Below are positions 37,401 to 45,218 of a stretch of 64,000 bases of DNA, piece after piece. Location: positions 124,001-188,000 of the forward strand of contig NZ_MKJU01000005.1 of NCBI RefSeq assembly GCF_001854605.1. Reading direction: 5' to 3'. The notes under the pieces were generated by a model, which ran no database searches, was not told where the DNA came from, and saw only the letters and a list, made by a program, of their open reading frames with translations. Position 1 is the stretch's first letter. Each line of letters begins with the position of its first letter. This DNA comes from Pseudoalteromonas amylolytica (GTDB lineage Bacteria > Pseudomonadota > Gammaproteobacteria > Enterobacterales > Alteromonadaceae). Made by a program: the position numbers and the translations under genes.

Positions 37401-37667
37401 AAGCAAGAAATCCCTGGCTTCTACAAAGATCATAAGGGTGAGTTCTACGTAATGATTGAGAACTTCGCTAACCTGCTTAACAGCGATTGGGGCGTTGAGA
37501 AGAAGCTTCGTTTCTCAGACCAAGCTGTTTATGACTTCGGTGGCCTAGACGATGACGGTAAACTTATCATCGAACCGCGCTATAAAGGCGCAGATGTTCG
37601 TAACTACACTGAAATCAGTGAAGCATCTGCATGGAGAGCGAAAATCGGTATCCGTTACACGTTCTAA
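34455..37667 (+). CDS. Oar-like TonB-dependent receptor, second of tandem pair
   Basis: A 1070-residue paralogue of the preceding receptor. It has the same order: signal peptide (1-25), carboxypeptidase regulatory-like domain (SAMRGKITTPSGDAAANVKV, GLRVGGPYRV), VEKIEVTG, plug, and barrel ending IGIRYTF. The ribosome-site leader CGGGAAACAACA before the ATG is shared with the first receptor. It has its own terminator and leader, so it may be expressed separately. The substrate is unknown. Confidence 0.93.
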   Translation: MKNVRLTKVAGALALALGVSASAFASDTSSAMRGKITTPSGDAAANVKVTVIHEPTGTVSTFTTNESGAFIAKGLRVGGPYRVVLDSDKFSDAQLDNIFLELGDTHRIINQLEPLQQVEKIEVTGYKIVQQAGGSNSVFGADTIENAPSFNNDIKDVARINPLASINGDGELTIAGNNPRSNSLTVDGIGQNDDFGLSKGGYPTVQPPVALDAIEQISVDASPFSAKKGNFGGGTINAVTKSGSNEYTFTGFYEHSSPSLGGKVENIEQVFDDRDPVLDEDGHRTYNSKKVKTEVTEKRLGFSTGGAIIKDELFYFVNYNAWRKEKELGYGFAGSGAEKEFVASQADYDQFITTLNDVYGIQDTVGGNPDDSSDSILVKLSWNINDAHRADFTYQWQNEEEVRDYQEDDNETVQMQSSLYTMTYKFNNFATKIYSDWSDDFTTEFGIAYKDVSNVSHTNSDLGQINVYLDGGRGAGFEFGATEFRHNNVGETETLELTFDATYLLGEHEIGFGAQYKDLRLYNLFAENSRGSWTFGSLEDFANKKLHISRDDYRFSYGNAYTNDANDMAYDSTRNQFALYVEDKFYPTDDLEVTAGLRYERLSSSDEAQLNQNFLNTYGYSNTENLDGLDIILPRVGFKYYATESLTINGGIGRFQGGIPNVWYNAPFQNDGITYVTAPQNAINDYFAGVEQVDITRVPDDIKNSLVQGAGSTNYTDPNFELPSSVRAQVGFEYDFDSALLGDGFKWTAELAYHKKENEAVWRNTAITPVGTSATGRVIYESIYEDNLKDNFDIMMTNSKENGRSVIFSTSLAKEWDNGLYVSASYTHQDVEDVNPGSSSRAQSNYQYATVHSRNVDLVGRGHYEVEHNFKLTMSYNTEFFDGYASKFNVFFERRSGRPFSYTMGQFRDGDLGDTRDFNSTTAYLAYIPSGADDANVNWDESSLSWAELERLLNRAGISERGQLLDRNTGTQPWVTTMDVSFKQEIPGFYKDHKGEFYVMIENFANLLNSDWGVEKKLRFSDQAVYDFGGLDDDGKLIIEPRYKGADVRNYTEISEASAWRAKIGIRYTF

Positions 37668-37695
37668 TCACCATTTGATTAGCGTATAAATTTTT

Positions 37696-37724
37696 AAAAG
37701 GCCAACATCATGTTGGCCTTTTTT
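37696..37724. terminator. Bidirectional intrinsic terminator
   Basis: A perfect 12-base stem AAAAGGCCAACA/TGTTGGCCTTTT with a three-base loop, then more T. It serves both the receptor and the convergent MarR gene. Confidence 0.92.
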
Positions 37725-38157
37725 ATTGTTTATCAACTTGCTGCTCTATTTTATCCATAACATGTCGTAACACCTGCTTTTCATCATCAGAAAGCTCACT
37801 TAACAAGCCTTCTTCCCACTCAAGCGCCTTTGGCGAAAGTTGTGCATAAAGCGCCTCTCCGCCTTTGGTTAAGCTTAAGAGTTTTGCGCGCTTATCATTG
37901 GGATCTGCACAAAGCTCAATAAGTTGTTTATCCGTTAGCTGCTTCACCGCCCGCGACATGGTGGATTTATCAATCTCTGCGAGATCACACAAGCGCTTTG
38001 CAGAGCACTGCTTTTGCTGCGCCAAATGCGCAATCACCCGCCATTGAGGCACAGTTAAACCCGCCTGTTCAAAATAAACCTCAGAGAAAGCGGCACTTAC
38101 TTTATTTGCCAGCTTCACCAGTCTATAAGGTAAAAATTCGTCTATTTTTAGTGACAT
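37723..38157 (-). CDS. MarR-family regulator, probable repressor of hmgA
   Basis: A 144-residue winged-helix regulator. The DNA-binding core is QWRVIAHLAQQKQCSAKRLC, LAEIDKSTMSRAVKQLTDK and the wing DPNDKRAKLLSLTKGG. The ATG at 38155-38157 is preferred over an in-frame TTG. It is transcribed divergently from hmgA, and a 20-base perfect palindrome lies in the shared intergenic region, so control of homogentisate catabolism is likely. MarR regulators of homogentisate genes are known in other gammaproteobacteria. Direct evidence is lacking here. Confidence 0.9.
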   Translation of the reverse strand: MSLKIDEFLPYRLVKLANKVSAAFSEVYFEQAGLTVPQWRVIAHLAQQKQCSAKRLCDLAEIDKSTMSRAVKQLTDKQLIELCADPNDKRAKLLSLTKGGEALYAQLSPKALEWEEGLLSELSDDEKQVLRHVMDKIEQQVDKQ

Positions 38158-38228
38158 CTCACTCAACTCTTAGCCATACGCCCATACATGCGTAAACAAT
38201 TATATACAAAAGGATCATTGAAAGACAC

Positions 38229-38257
38229 TTGATAATACTCTCACATGAGAGTATCTT
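38229..38257 (+). promoter_or_regulatory. hmgA promoter with palindromic operator in its spacer
   Basis: A -35-like TTGATA (38229-38234) and a -10-like TATCTT (38252-38257) are 17 bases apart. Between and overlapping them is a perfect 20-base palindrome at 38235-38254, with arms ATACTCTCA and TGAGAGTAT around CA. A regulator binding there would block RNA polymerase. The adjacent MarR protein is the obvious candidate. Confidence 0.65.
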
Positions 38258-38285
38258 AACCCTATCTACTAAGGAGTCAAAGACT

Positions 38286-39581
38286 ATGAGCAACGAATTT
38301 CAATACCTAACAGGCTTTGGTAACGAGTTTGAAACTGAAGCACTACCGGGTGCTTTACCAATCGGCCAGTTTTCGCCACAGAAAGTAAAATACGATCTAT
38401 ACGCAGAGCAATATAATACCACTGCGTTTACAGCCCCACGTGCAGACAACCGCCGTAACTGGTTTTATCGAATTCGTCCTTCAGTCGTACAAGGTGACTA
38501 CCAGCCAATGGATAACGGTTTGGTACGCACAGCACCTATCACAGAAGTGCCGACACCACCGACTATGCTCCGTTGGAACCCTATCGAAATTCCAGCTGAG
38601 AAAACCGATTTTATCGACGGGTTAGTTACCATGGCAGCCAACGGTAGTGCGAATGGTCAATCCGGTATTGGTATTCACGTATACGTGGCAAATGCTTCAA
38701 TGGAAGGTCGCTACTTCTACAATGCGGATGGTGAACTCCTATTTGTACCACAACAGGGTGAACTCGTGCTTCACACCGAGTGTGGTAAATTGGCCATTCG
38801 TCCAGGCGAAATTGCTGTTATTCCTCGTGGTATTAAATTCTCAGTTGAGCTTATCAGTGACCAAGTGCGTGGTTATATTTGTGAAAACTATGGTCATCCG
38901 CTTATTCTTCCTGAACGTGGTCCTGTAGGTGCAAACGGTTATACCAACGAACGTGACTTCCAGTATCCTGTGGCTGCGTTTGAAGATAAAGAAGGTGATT
39001 TTGAGCTAGTTGCTAAGTTCAACGGTAACCTATTCCGTTGTGATATCGGCCACTCACCTCTTGATGTTGTTGCATGGACAGGTAACAGCGCACCTTATAA
39101 ATATGACTTAGCCCGTTTCAACGTCATGAACACAGTGAGCTTTGACCACCCAGACCCATCAATCTTTACTGTACTGACTTCGCCATCAGGTACTGCTGGT
39201 GTGGCAAACGTTGATTTTGTGATCTTCCCACCTCGCTGGATGGTGGCAGAAAATACTTTCCGTCCACCGTATTACCACCGTAATATTATGAGTGAATTCA
39301 TGGGCTTAATCGAAGGTGTTTACGACGCAAAAGAGCATGGTTTTGTACCAGGAGGCATGAGCTTACATAACTGTATGTCTCCACATGGCCCTGAAGCGGA
39401 TGTATTTGAGAAAGCGTCAAATGCGGAGCTTGAGCCGCAGCGCTACGAAAACACGCTAGCGTTTATGTTTGAGTCTCGCTATGTTATCTCTCCAACTAAG
39501 TATGCCCTTGAAGGCAAAGAGCGTCAGCCAAATTACGCCGATTGTTGGAAAGGCATTAAAAAATACTACAAAGGCGCGTAA
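38286..39581 (+). CDS. hmgA: Homogentisate 1,2-dioxygenase
   Basis: A 431-residue iron enzyme that opens the ring of homogentisate to maleylacetoacetate in tyrosine and phenylalanine breakdown. Family blocks are [19 protein letters not shown] at the start, then [19 protein letters not shown]. The iron-binding region is [18 protein letters not shown] (His and Glu ligands) and [16 protein letters not shown] (His ligand). The ATG at 38286 has AAGGAG upstream and agrees with family length; the longer frame to 38229 would begin inside the promoter. It is followed by a terminator-like hairpin, then maiA. Confidence 0.97.
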   Translation: MSNEFQYLTGFGNEFETEALPGALPIGQFSPQKVKYDLYAEQYNTTAFTAPRADNRRNWFYRIRPSVVQGDYQPMDNGLVRTAPITEVPTPPTMLRWNPIEIPAEKTDFIDGLVTMAANGSANGQSGIGIHVYVANASMEGRYFYNADGELLFVPQQGELVLHTECGKLAIRPGEIAVIPRGIKFSVELISDQVRGYICENYGHPLILPERGPVGANGYTNERDFQYPVAAFEDKEGDFELVAKFNGNLFRCDIGHSPLDVVAWTGNSAPYKYDLARFNVMNTVSFDHPDPSIFTVLTSPSGTAGVANVDFVIFPPRWMVAENTFRPPYYHRNIMSEFMGLIEGVYDAKEHGFVPGGMSLHNCMSPHGPEADVFEKASNAELEPQRYENTLAFMFESRYVISPTKYALEGKERQPNYADCWKGIKKYYKGA

Positions 39582-39605
39582 GCTAAGCCTGATAGAAAAA
39601 TTCAC

Positions 39606-39630
39606 AAGGCACTCATAATGAGTGCCTTTT
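39606..39630 (+). terminator. Terminator-like hairpin between hmgA and maiA
   Basis: A ten-base perfect stem AAGGCACTCA/TGAGTGCCTT with a three-base loop, then TT. It may partly end the hmgA message or lower maiA expression. Confidence 0.65.
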
Positions 39631-39651
39631 GTCGTGATTAAGGAACAAGCA

Positions 39652-40278
39652 ATGAAACTATATACTTACTTTCGCTCATCCGCAGCATACCGTGTACGTA
39701 TTGCTCTTAACCTAAAAAACATCCCTCATGAGTTGGTAGGTGTAAACCTACTCAAATCAGAACAACAAGGTGAAGCGTATACGAAGAAAAATCCACAGGG
39801 CTTGCTGCCAGCACTTGAAACAGAACAAGGTGTGCTAGCGCAATCTCTTGCTATCTTAGAATGGCTAGAAGAAACCCACACAGATACTCCACTACTGCCA
39901 AATGATCCTTGGCAAAAGGCACAAGTACGTAACTTCTGCTATGCAATTGCTTGTGACATCCACCCTATCGATAACTTGCGCGTACTGAAGTATCTCAGCC
40001 AAGAACTAAATGTCGACGATGAACAGAAGAATACTTGGTATCGTCATTGGGTCATTGAAGGGTTTAAGAAGCTTGAAGCTATGCTAGGTGATTCACCGTT
40101 CTGTTTTGGCGATAAACCAACGCTTGCTGATGTTTGCTTGGTACCACAGGTATTTAACGCATTACGCTTTAAAGTGGATATGACACCATTCCCGAAAATT
40201 GCCGCTATTTACCAGCGCTGTAATGAAATGGCTGCATTTAGTGACGCTGCGCCAGAGAACCAACCTGACGCGCAATAG
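39652..40278 (+). CDS. maiA: Maleylacetoacetate isomerase (zeta-class GST)
   Basis: A 208-residue glutathione-dependent isomerase converting maleylacetoacetate to fumarylacetoacetate, the step after HmgA. The thioredoxin-fold N-terminus has YFRSSAAYRVRIALNLK (catalytic SSxxYRVRIALN region), then NPQGLLPALE and QSLAILEWLEE. The C-terminal helical domain has DIHPIDNLRVL and LADVCLVPQVFNA. The ATG at 39652 has AAGGA upstream; an upstream in-frame start would overlap the terminator. The next pathway enzyme, fumarylacetoacetase, is not in the window. Confidence 0.95.
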   Translation: MKLYTYFRSSAAYRVRIALNLKNIPHELVGVNLLKSEQQGEAYTKKNPQGLLPALETEQGVLAQSLAILEWLEETHTDTPLLPNDPWQKAQVRNFCYAIACDIHPIDNLRVLKYLSQELNVDDEQKNTWYRHWVIEGFKKLEAMLGDSPFCFGDKPTLADVCLVPQVFNALRFKVDMTPFPKIAAIYQRCNEMAAFSDAAPENQPDAQ

Positions 40279-40281
40279 AGT

Positions 40282-40512
40282 TTACTGTAAAGCACAGTGA
40301 ACCTGATCTAAGTGCGAGATCAAGTCCAAGCCCAGATCGGTAAGATAACCGCCATCTGGGCTATCTATTATGCCTTTGTCATAAAGCCTTTGCGCCGCAT
40401 CACGCAAACTTTGCTCCGCATTACTATGTATTTTAATCCCTTGATGCATACTGGTTCTGGGAAACTTCGCCAGTAATGTTAGCTCTGCCATCATATTTTG
40501 ATCAAACGCCAT
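40282..40512 (-). CDS. TIGR02647-type small conserved protein
   Basis: A 76-residue protein matching the pattern I recall for TIGR02647: ELTLLAKFPRTSMHQGIKIH, SLRDAAQRLYDKGIID and DGGYLTDLGLDL. It is widespread in gammaproteobacteria, with unknown function and sometimes called DNA-binding. A GGGGAT site precedes the ATG. It converges on maiA with only three bases between the ends. Confidence 0.85.
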   Translation of the reverse strand: MAFDQNMMAELTLLAKFPRTSMHQGIKIHSNAEQSLRDAAQRLYDKGIIDSPDGGYLTDLGLDLISHLDQVHCALQ

Positions 40513-40625
40513 TGCGATCCCCTTCTTTTATTTTAATCTTGTTATATAGTTAGCGATATCGTGTCATGCATAGCGTGCACTTAAATTGCGTTAATTTAAG
40601 ATTAGCCAACTCTGGGAGTTCTGCC

Positions 40626-40916
40626 ATGAAATCACTTATTTATATCGCGCTATTTACATTATTATTAACAACAACTCAGGCGCGTGCAGTTGATACAAAT
40701 CACAAAAATGTGACTCTACTGGAGATGCCGTACAACGTTTGTTGGTATCAAGGAGTACAGTACAGTGAAGGGTCGCTCATTAAACAGTTAGAGCATACTT
40801 TTGTTTGTACACATAAATATGTAAACCAACCGCAAAGTCAGTTGGTGTGGCTAAAGGCCGATAAAGAAGGACAACCCATTAGGCTAGACCCAGTAAAGAC
40901 AATCAGGGTAAAATAG
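40626..40916 (+). CDS. Secreted DUF1496-family protein
   Basis: A 96-residue exported protein. The signal peptide covers residues 1 to about 22 (IALFTLLLTTTQARA). The mature part has NVCWYQGVQYSEGSLIKQ and a second cysteine in FVCTHK, typical of DUF1496 (YnjH-like) proteins of unknown function; the two cysteines may pair. The ATG at 40626 has GGGAG seven bases upstream, which decides the start over the frame to 40566. Confidence 0.82.
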   Translation: MKSLIYIALFTLLLTTTQARAVDTNHKNVTLLEMPYNVCWYQGVQYSEGSLIKQLEHTFVCTHKYVNQPQSQLVWLKADKEGQPIRLDPVKTIRVK

Positions 40917-40940
40917 GCGTTTTAAGATTTAGGTGATGTA

Positions 40941-41186
40941 ATGACACAACAACAGCCCAATAACCCTCTTCATGGCGTAAAACTAGAAGATATCATAGTT
41001 AAGCTTGAGCAAGAATTAGGCTGGAAAGCGATGGGAGAAGTGGTCAACATTCGCTGTTTTACTCATGATCCGAGTGTCAAATCTAGTCTGAAATTTCTAC
41101 GCAAAACGCCTTGGGCAAGAGAAAAAGTAGAGCAATTATATTTAGATACTTTTCATGGTTTTGTGTGGCCAACCATAAAGAAATGA
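40941..41186 (+). CDS. VF530-family (DUF2132) small DNA-binding protein
   Basis: An 81-residue protein closely following the VF530 pattern: [41 protein letters not shown] and [11 protein letters not shown]. The family is a conserved small helical protein proposed to bind DNA. It starts 24 bases after the DUF1496 gene, so the two may be co-transcribed. Confidence 0.9.
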   Translation: MTQQQPNNPLHGVKLEDIIVKLEQELGWKAMGEVVNIRCFTHDPSVKSSLKFLRKTPWAREKVEQLYLDTFHGFVWPTIKK

Positions 41187-41211
41187 ACAATCTCATTAGC
41201 CTGCGCACAGC

Positions 41212-41907
41212 TTATTTATACAAGGCATCGTGCGCGCGTATGATTTTATTTTTCGTACTCGTTGATAGCTCTTTATTACACGCAAAATACAGCTGAGAAC
41301 CGAAGTTTGGCAAGGTGTATAACTTTTCAAGTTCTTTAGCGAGTGGTTCCGTTTTACTCTTATACTCAAACTGGATATCACTCAAAATCACTAAGTCGAG
41401 CAAACCTTTACGCGTAGCCAGCAATTCAAACACATTGTCGAACGTAGAGATGATCAGCAAGTGCTGCTCATCTACAAAGCCGTTTTCTTTTAAATATAAA
41501 TGACTGAAGTTTTGCCTAATCACCGCTGTTTTATATTGCTTTGCATCTTCAAGCGAATTTATCGAGTATTTTTTATCCCGCAAGCCATAGAATGACACGC
41601 TAAACTGTCCTAAAGGAAACAACCAATCAAAAAGCTTTTCACGGGATTGTGCACGAGCAATAGAAAAAATACAGCTGTTGGAGTTTCGTTGGGCTGCATT
41701 GTATGTAACTGACCATGTATCTACATTGATACTGTAGTCAATTTCTGCATTATTCAGCACCCTTCTCACTTTATCTGCGGCGGAGCCAACAAGGTCACCA
41801 CGTTCATCAGTATACTGAAAGTAAGGAAATTCTTCAGTTAACACATTGAGTTCACTTGCACTAACTGCGTATGAAAACACTGTCAATATGATTAACCATG
41901 CACGCAT
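41212..41907 (-). CDS. Orphan periplasmic binding protein, SBP_bac_3 type
   Basis: A 231-residue exported amino-acid-type binding protein. Signal peptide AWLIILTVFSYAVSA, then LNVLTEEFPYFQY, GSAADKVRRVL, CIFSIARAQSREKLFDW and LEDAKQYKTAVI, as in the extracellular solute-binding family 3. The ATG at 41905-41907 is preferred over an upstream TTG. No transport genes adjoin it. The ligand is unknown. It is paralogous in type, not closely in sequence, to the protein ending at 17857. Confidence 0.82.
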   Translation of the reverse strand: MRAWLIILTVFSYAVSASELNVLTEEFPYFQYTDERGDLVGSAADKVRRVLNNAEIDYSINVDTWSVTYNAAQRNSNSCIFSIARAQSREKLFDWLFPLGQFSVSFYGLRDKKYSINSLEDAKQYKTAVIRQNFSHLYLKENGFVDEQHLLIISTFDNVFELLATRKGLLDLVILSDIQFEYKSKTEPLAKELEKLYTLPNFGSQLYFACNKELSTSTKNKIIRAHDALYK

Positions 41908-42048
41908 GTAACAACAACCTGTAACCCTGTGGACTAACAAGAAATATAGCGTATTTACCAGAATTACAACAGAATTGGCTAAGGAATGTAGCTGTTTGGA
42001 ACAGGTAATGCTTAAATCACTACCTGTTCAAAATGCGAGAATGAATTA

Positions 42049-43161
42049 TCAAGCGTTGTTGATTGCATCAATTAGAAATGCGGATATCTTAGCGCCTTCA
42101 CGCAACGTAGTCTCAGAGCTAGACTGACCAACTAACGAGCTATCTGTAAATGGCGCAATTTCCATCATATCAGCGCCTGTTATAGGAAACTCAGCACGCA
42201 GCGCACGTAAAATAGTCATCGCTTCATCTGGGGTCATACCATTCCCCTCAGGCGTGCCAGTAGCAGCAGCAAACTCTTCATCAAGTGCATCAATATCAAA
42301 GCTCACATATAGCTCATCTACTTTATCGACTTTAAGCTGGGCAATCACTTGCTGTACTATCGCATCGGCTCCCTGTTCACGAATTTCATGCGCCCAGTGT
42401 TGTTTCACTCCAAAGGTAGACTCCCAGTGTAACTTATCTTTACCGCTTGAACGTATGCCAAACTGGATCAAATGGTGGGGCGCAGGAAGGTACTCTAGTA
42501 TATGTGTACACCAAGAACCAAAACACAAATCAATGCCCAAGCGCTCTACCAATAAATCCGTATGCGCATCAAAATGAATAATAGCAGTACGCTTCCCCGC
42601 ATCTCTTTTGGCTTTTAGATAAGATTTGGTCAACGGATAGCTTATTGAATGATCCCCACCAATACCAAAGATACCTTTGTCAGGGTGCTGTTGATAAAAG
42701 CCATCACAGACATCTTCGGTAATCGACAACGGAGAGACGTAGTAATCGCTGCTAGCGTCTTGATAAAGTGCTTTTTGACAGTTGCTGATTGTCGCTTCAT
42801 TCAGATACTTATCGTGAAGCAAATGCGGAATAACACGCACATCACCTAAATCAAAAGCATTGATGTGAGGGTGTTGCTCGATGAGTGTTGAGCGCAAAAA
42901 TAACGGTCCCCAGTTGGCCCCACGCAAAATACCCCCACCACAGTCAGAGCTAATGCCCAAAATCGCCGCTTTGTATTCGCTGTTCTCTAGTGTGGTTAAA
43001 GACTCTTTCCAAAGAGCATCGACACCGTCTGTTTGACCATATAGTTTAGTTCTTAACGCGTCCTTTCTTTCTTTTGCTGTATTAACGGTAAATACGCCGT
43101 CCCCAGGAGGACATAAACAGTGTTCGAGTTTCTGTTGGAATTGTTGCTTTGTAATTGTCAT
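42049..43161 (-). CDS. Arginase/agmatinase/formimidoylglutamase-family enzyme
   Basis: A 370-residue binuclear-manganese ureohydrolase. Metal-binding motifs are GIGGDHSISYP, HFDAHTDLL and SFDIDALDEEF, giving the expected His and Asp ligands. The roughly 60-residue N-terminal extension is longer than in a plain arginase. Which substrate it uses (arginine, agmatine, guanidinobutyrate or formimidoylglutamate) cannot be decided from sequence by eye. AGGAGG lies before the ATG. No hut, speA or arginine genes adjoin it. Confidence 0.88.
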   Translation of the reverse strand: MTITKQQFQQKLEHCLCPPGDGVFTVNTAKERKDALRTKLYGQTDGVDALWKESLTTLENSEYKAAILGISSDCGGGILRGANWGPLFLRSTLIEQHPHINAFDLGDVRVIPHLLHDKYLNEATISNCQKALYQDASSDYYVSPLSITEDVCDGFYQQHPDKGIFGIGGDHSISYPLTKSYLKAKRDAGKRTAIIHFDAHTDLLVERLGIDLCFGSWCTHILEYLPAPHHLIQFGIRSSGKDKLHWESTFGVKQHWAHEIREQGADAIVQQVIAQLKVDKVDELYVSFDIDALDEEFAAATGTPEGNGMTPDEAMTILRALRAEFPITGADMMEIAPFTDSSLVGQSSSETTLREGAKISAFLIDAINNA

Positions 43162-43390
43162 TTAAAACCTCCTAAGATAACGATTCTTGCATATTCATGC
43201 GTTTAGCTGCTTTGACGAATATTATGACTGACTTCGATGATTGCCCGTTTTGGTGCATTGTGCCAAATTTAGCTTTACTTTCATGAATTAATTAAAGCCA
43301 TATAAAACAAAGCATTAAGCAGATTACATTTTCTCAATAAATGATAAAACGCAATGAATAATGTGAACTTGCAGGAGGTATAACATCGTT

Positions 43391-43462
43391 ATGAACAAAG
43401 TCAACCACGGTCCAAAACCTAAATTTTGCGACCGTGGTTTTATATTCACTACAGATGAATAG
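43391..43462 (+). CDS. Possible 23-residue small protein or leader peptide
   Basis: ATG at 43391 opens a 23-codon frame ending TAG, starting MNKVNHGPKPKFCDRG. AGGAGG (43373-43378) precedes it with 12-base spacing, slightly long. A stem with ten-base arms AACCACGGTC (43403-43412) and GACCGTGGTT (43430-43439) plus an inner CAAAA/TTTTG lies inside the frame and is followed by TTTT. It could be a small protein, a leader peptide, or just the terminator of a small RNA. Confidence 0.3.
   Translation: MNKVNHGPKPKFCDRGFIFTTDE
43403..43443 (+). terminator. Strong plus-strand hairpin with T run
   Basis: Fifteen base pairs with a single bulged C, followed by TTTTATA on the plus strand only. No plus-strand gene longer than 23 codons precedes it, so it implies a short plus-strand transcript. 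Confidence 0.6.
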
Positions 43463-43469
43463 TTAAGGG

Positions 43470-44249
43470 TTACTCATACCCTCTTGGTTTTTTAGTTTTG
43501 ATAATTGCAATATAACCGTGCCAACTGGCATAACTCAACAACGGCATAATCACGATAAAGCCGGCAGTGCCGGTTAAAAATCCGACCAAGACTAACGTCA
43601 CGATAATGCCACACCACACAAGCATTGCACCCACGTTAGATTTTACCGCATGAATTGAAGTAACCACCGCGGTCATGATATCGACTCTGCGCTCCATCAT
43701 AATTTGTGGCGTAAATGCCGAAATAGCAAATACAGATACCATTAATATGCCCCCAACCAAAGTGCCAAGCGTTAGAAACGCTGACAGTTGTTCAAAGGTA
43801 GGGTTTGTTACATTCGGATATAAGGCATGGATAAGTGCGGCAAGTCGCATCCAGACGATCATAATCACCATCAAAAGTACAGCAAAGCCCCATTCGCCCG
43901 CTGGGTTTCTAAACATAGATTTTAGGCTGTGAGTAAAGGTAGGCGTATGGCCTTTTTCTAGCTCCCACGCTACATCATACAAACCCGCAGCGAAAGCTGG
44001 GCCTATCAATGCAAATGCTACAACCGCAGGTAGTATCACAAGGTGCGTACCAGATTGATACACAAGCCACATTATAGTGGCGGGTATTAGGGTAAATATT
44101 AGCCCGTAAATTAAACTTAGCACCGGCGCTCTGGCAATATCTTTTAACGCTAGAGCCAGCCAATGAAAGGGAGAAAATGTACTTATTTTATTACTTTCAA
44201 AACAACGCGCAAATTCCGTATGTTTATCAATCGGTGCTGATGTAGGCAT
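43470..44249 (-). CDS. DUF2189-family inner-membrane protein
   Basis: A 259-residue protein with about six membrane helices. The pattern FHWLALALKDIARAPVLSLIYG, then FALIGPAFAAGLYDVAWELEKG and FAISAFTPQIMMERRVD fits DUF2189, an uncharacterised integral membrane family often near cytochrome or respiration genes. A soluble N-terminal tail of about 25 residues precedes the first helix. Function unknown. Confidence 0.87.
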   Translation of the reverse strand: MPTSAPIDKHTEFARCFESNKISTFSPFHWLALALKDIARAPVLSLIYGLIFTLIPATIMWLVYQSGTHLVILPAVVAFALIGPAFAAGLYDVAWELEKGHTPTFTHSLKSMFRNPAGEWGFAVLLMVIMIVWMRLAALIHALYPNVTNPTFEQLSAFLTLGTLVGGILMVSVFAISAFTPQIMMERRVDIMTAVVTSIHAVKSNVGAMLVWCGIIVTLVLVGFLTGTAGFIVIMPLLSYASWHGYIAIIKTKKPRGYE

Positions 44250-44405
44250 AGTGGTTCCTCTTATTATTGCTACACTTTAGGTTTAGAAGATGAGCAATAA
44301 AGTTGCAAGTAAGCGAGTAGGCACATAAGCTAAATCGGACATCTGTCCTGTACTTTAATGCTGTTAATAACAAACATTACGCTTTATACAAAAATAAGGT
44401 TTACT

Positions 44406-45158
44406 ATGGACAAGGTATTTCATTTAGGGCTAAACAAACAAGCACTTAACGGTGCGACTTTAGCCATTGTACCAGGCGATCCTGAGAGAGCTAAACGCAT
44501 AGCTCACAAACTAAGCGATCCTATCTGTTTAGCACAAACACGTGAGTTTCATGTGTACTTGGCAACGCTGCGTGGTCAGTCAGTGGTGATTTGCTCAACA
44601 GGTATTGGTGGACCTTCTACCTCTATTGCCGTTGAGGAACTGGCTCAACTTGGGGTTCGGACATTCTTGCGAGTAGGAACAACTGGTGCCATTCAACCAC
44701 ATATTAATGAAGGTGATGTGCTAGTTAGCACTGCGTCTGTAAGATTGGACGGTGCCAGCCAACACTTTGCACCTTTGAGCTACCCAGCTGTTTCTGATTT
44801 TCATTGTACACAGGCTATGGTTAACGCGTGTATTGAGCTGGGCGTTGACCATCATATCGGCATTACGGCTTCAAGCGATACATTTTATCCTGGTCAGGAG
44901 CGTTACGATACCTACTCAGGCTATGTGAGTAAAGCCTTTCAGGGAAGTTGCCAAGAGTGGCAAAACCTCAATGTTATGAATTATGAGATGGAGTCTGCGA
45001 CTTTATTTACCATGTGTGCGGCGTTAGGACTCAAGGCTGCCTGTGTGGCAGGTGTGCTAGTTAATCGAACCCGTCAAGAAATTCCAACGGTCGACCATGC
45101 TAAAGTTGAGAATGACTCTGTAGCAGTGGTTATCAAAGCGGCTGAGTTGTTACTATAA
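44406..45158 (+). CDS. udp: Uridine phosphorylase
   Basis: A 250-residue enzyme that splits uridine to uracil and ribose 1-phosphate in pyrimidine salvage. It matches E. coli Udp through most of its length: [75 protein letters not shown] and [13 protein letters not shown]. The ATG at 44406 has AAGG upstream and matches the E. coli start. cdd lies convergent next to it, so two salvage steps are side by side. Confidence 0.97.
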   Translation: MDKVFHLGLNKQALNGATLAIVPGDPERAKRIAHKLSDPICLAQTREFHVYLATLRGQSVVICSTGIGGPSTSIAVEELAQLGVRTFLRVGTTGAIQPHINEGDVLVSTASVRLDGASQHFAPLSYPAVSDFHCTQAMVNACIELGVDHHIGITASSDTFYPGQERYDTYSGYVSKAFQGSCQEWQNLNVMNYEMESATLFTMCAALGLKAACVAGVLVNRTRQEIPTVDHAKVENDSVAVVIKAAELLL

Positions 45159-45170
45159 CTTAGCGCGCCA

Positions 45171-45207
45171 CAGTCGCCTCAATCACTTATAAAGCCTGAG
45201 GCGACTG
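45171..45207. terminator. Hairpin between udp and cdd
   Basis: Eleven-base perfect arms CAGTCGCCTCA and TGAGGCGACTG between the convergent genes. No T run follows, but the stem is strong in both directions. Confidence 0.6.
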
Positions 45208-45218
45208 AACATCTAATC

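Larger units (their letters stand above)
43162..43469. other. Intergenic stretch with possible small gene
   Basis: 308 bases between the arginase-family gene and the DUF2189 gene. The left part is A+T-rich and holds the arginase promoter on the minus strand. The right part has a perfect Shine-Dalgarno, a 23-codon frame and a large hairpin (entered separately). Confidence 0.6.

Noticed and set aside
44336..44347. Short palindrome GGACA/TGTCC upstream of udp as a CytR or CRP operator
   Set aside because: Only five-base arms and no match to the known CytR or CRP patterns; likely chance.
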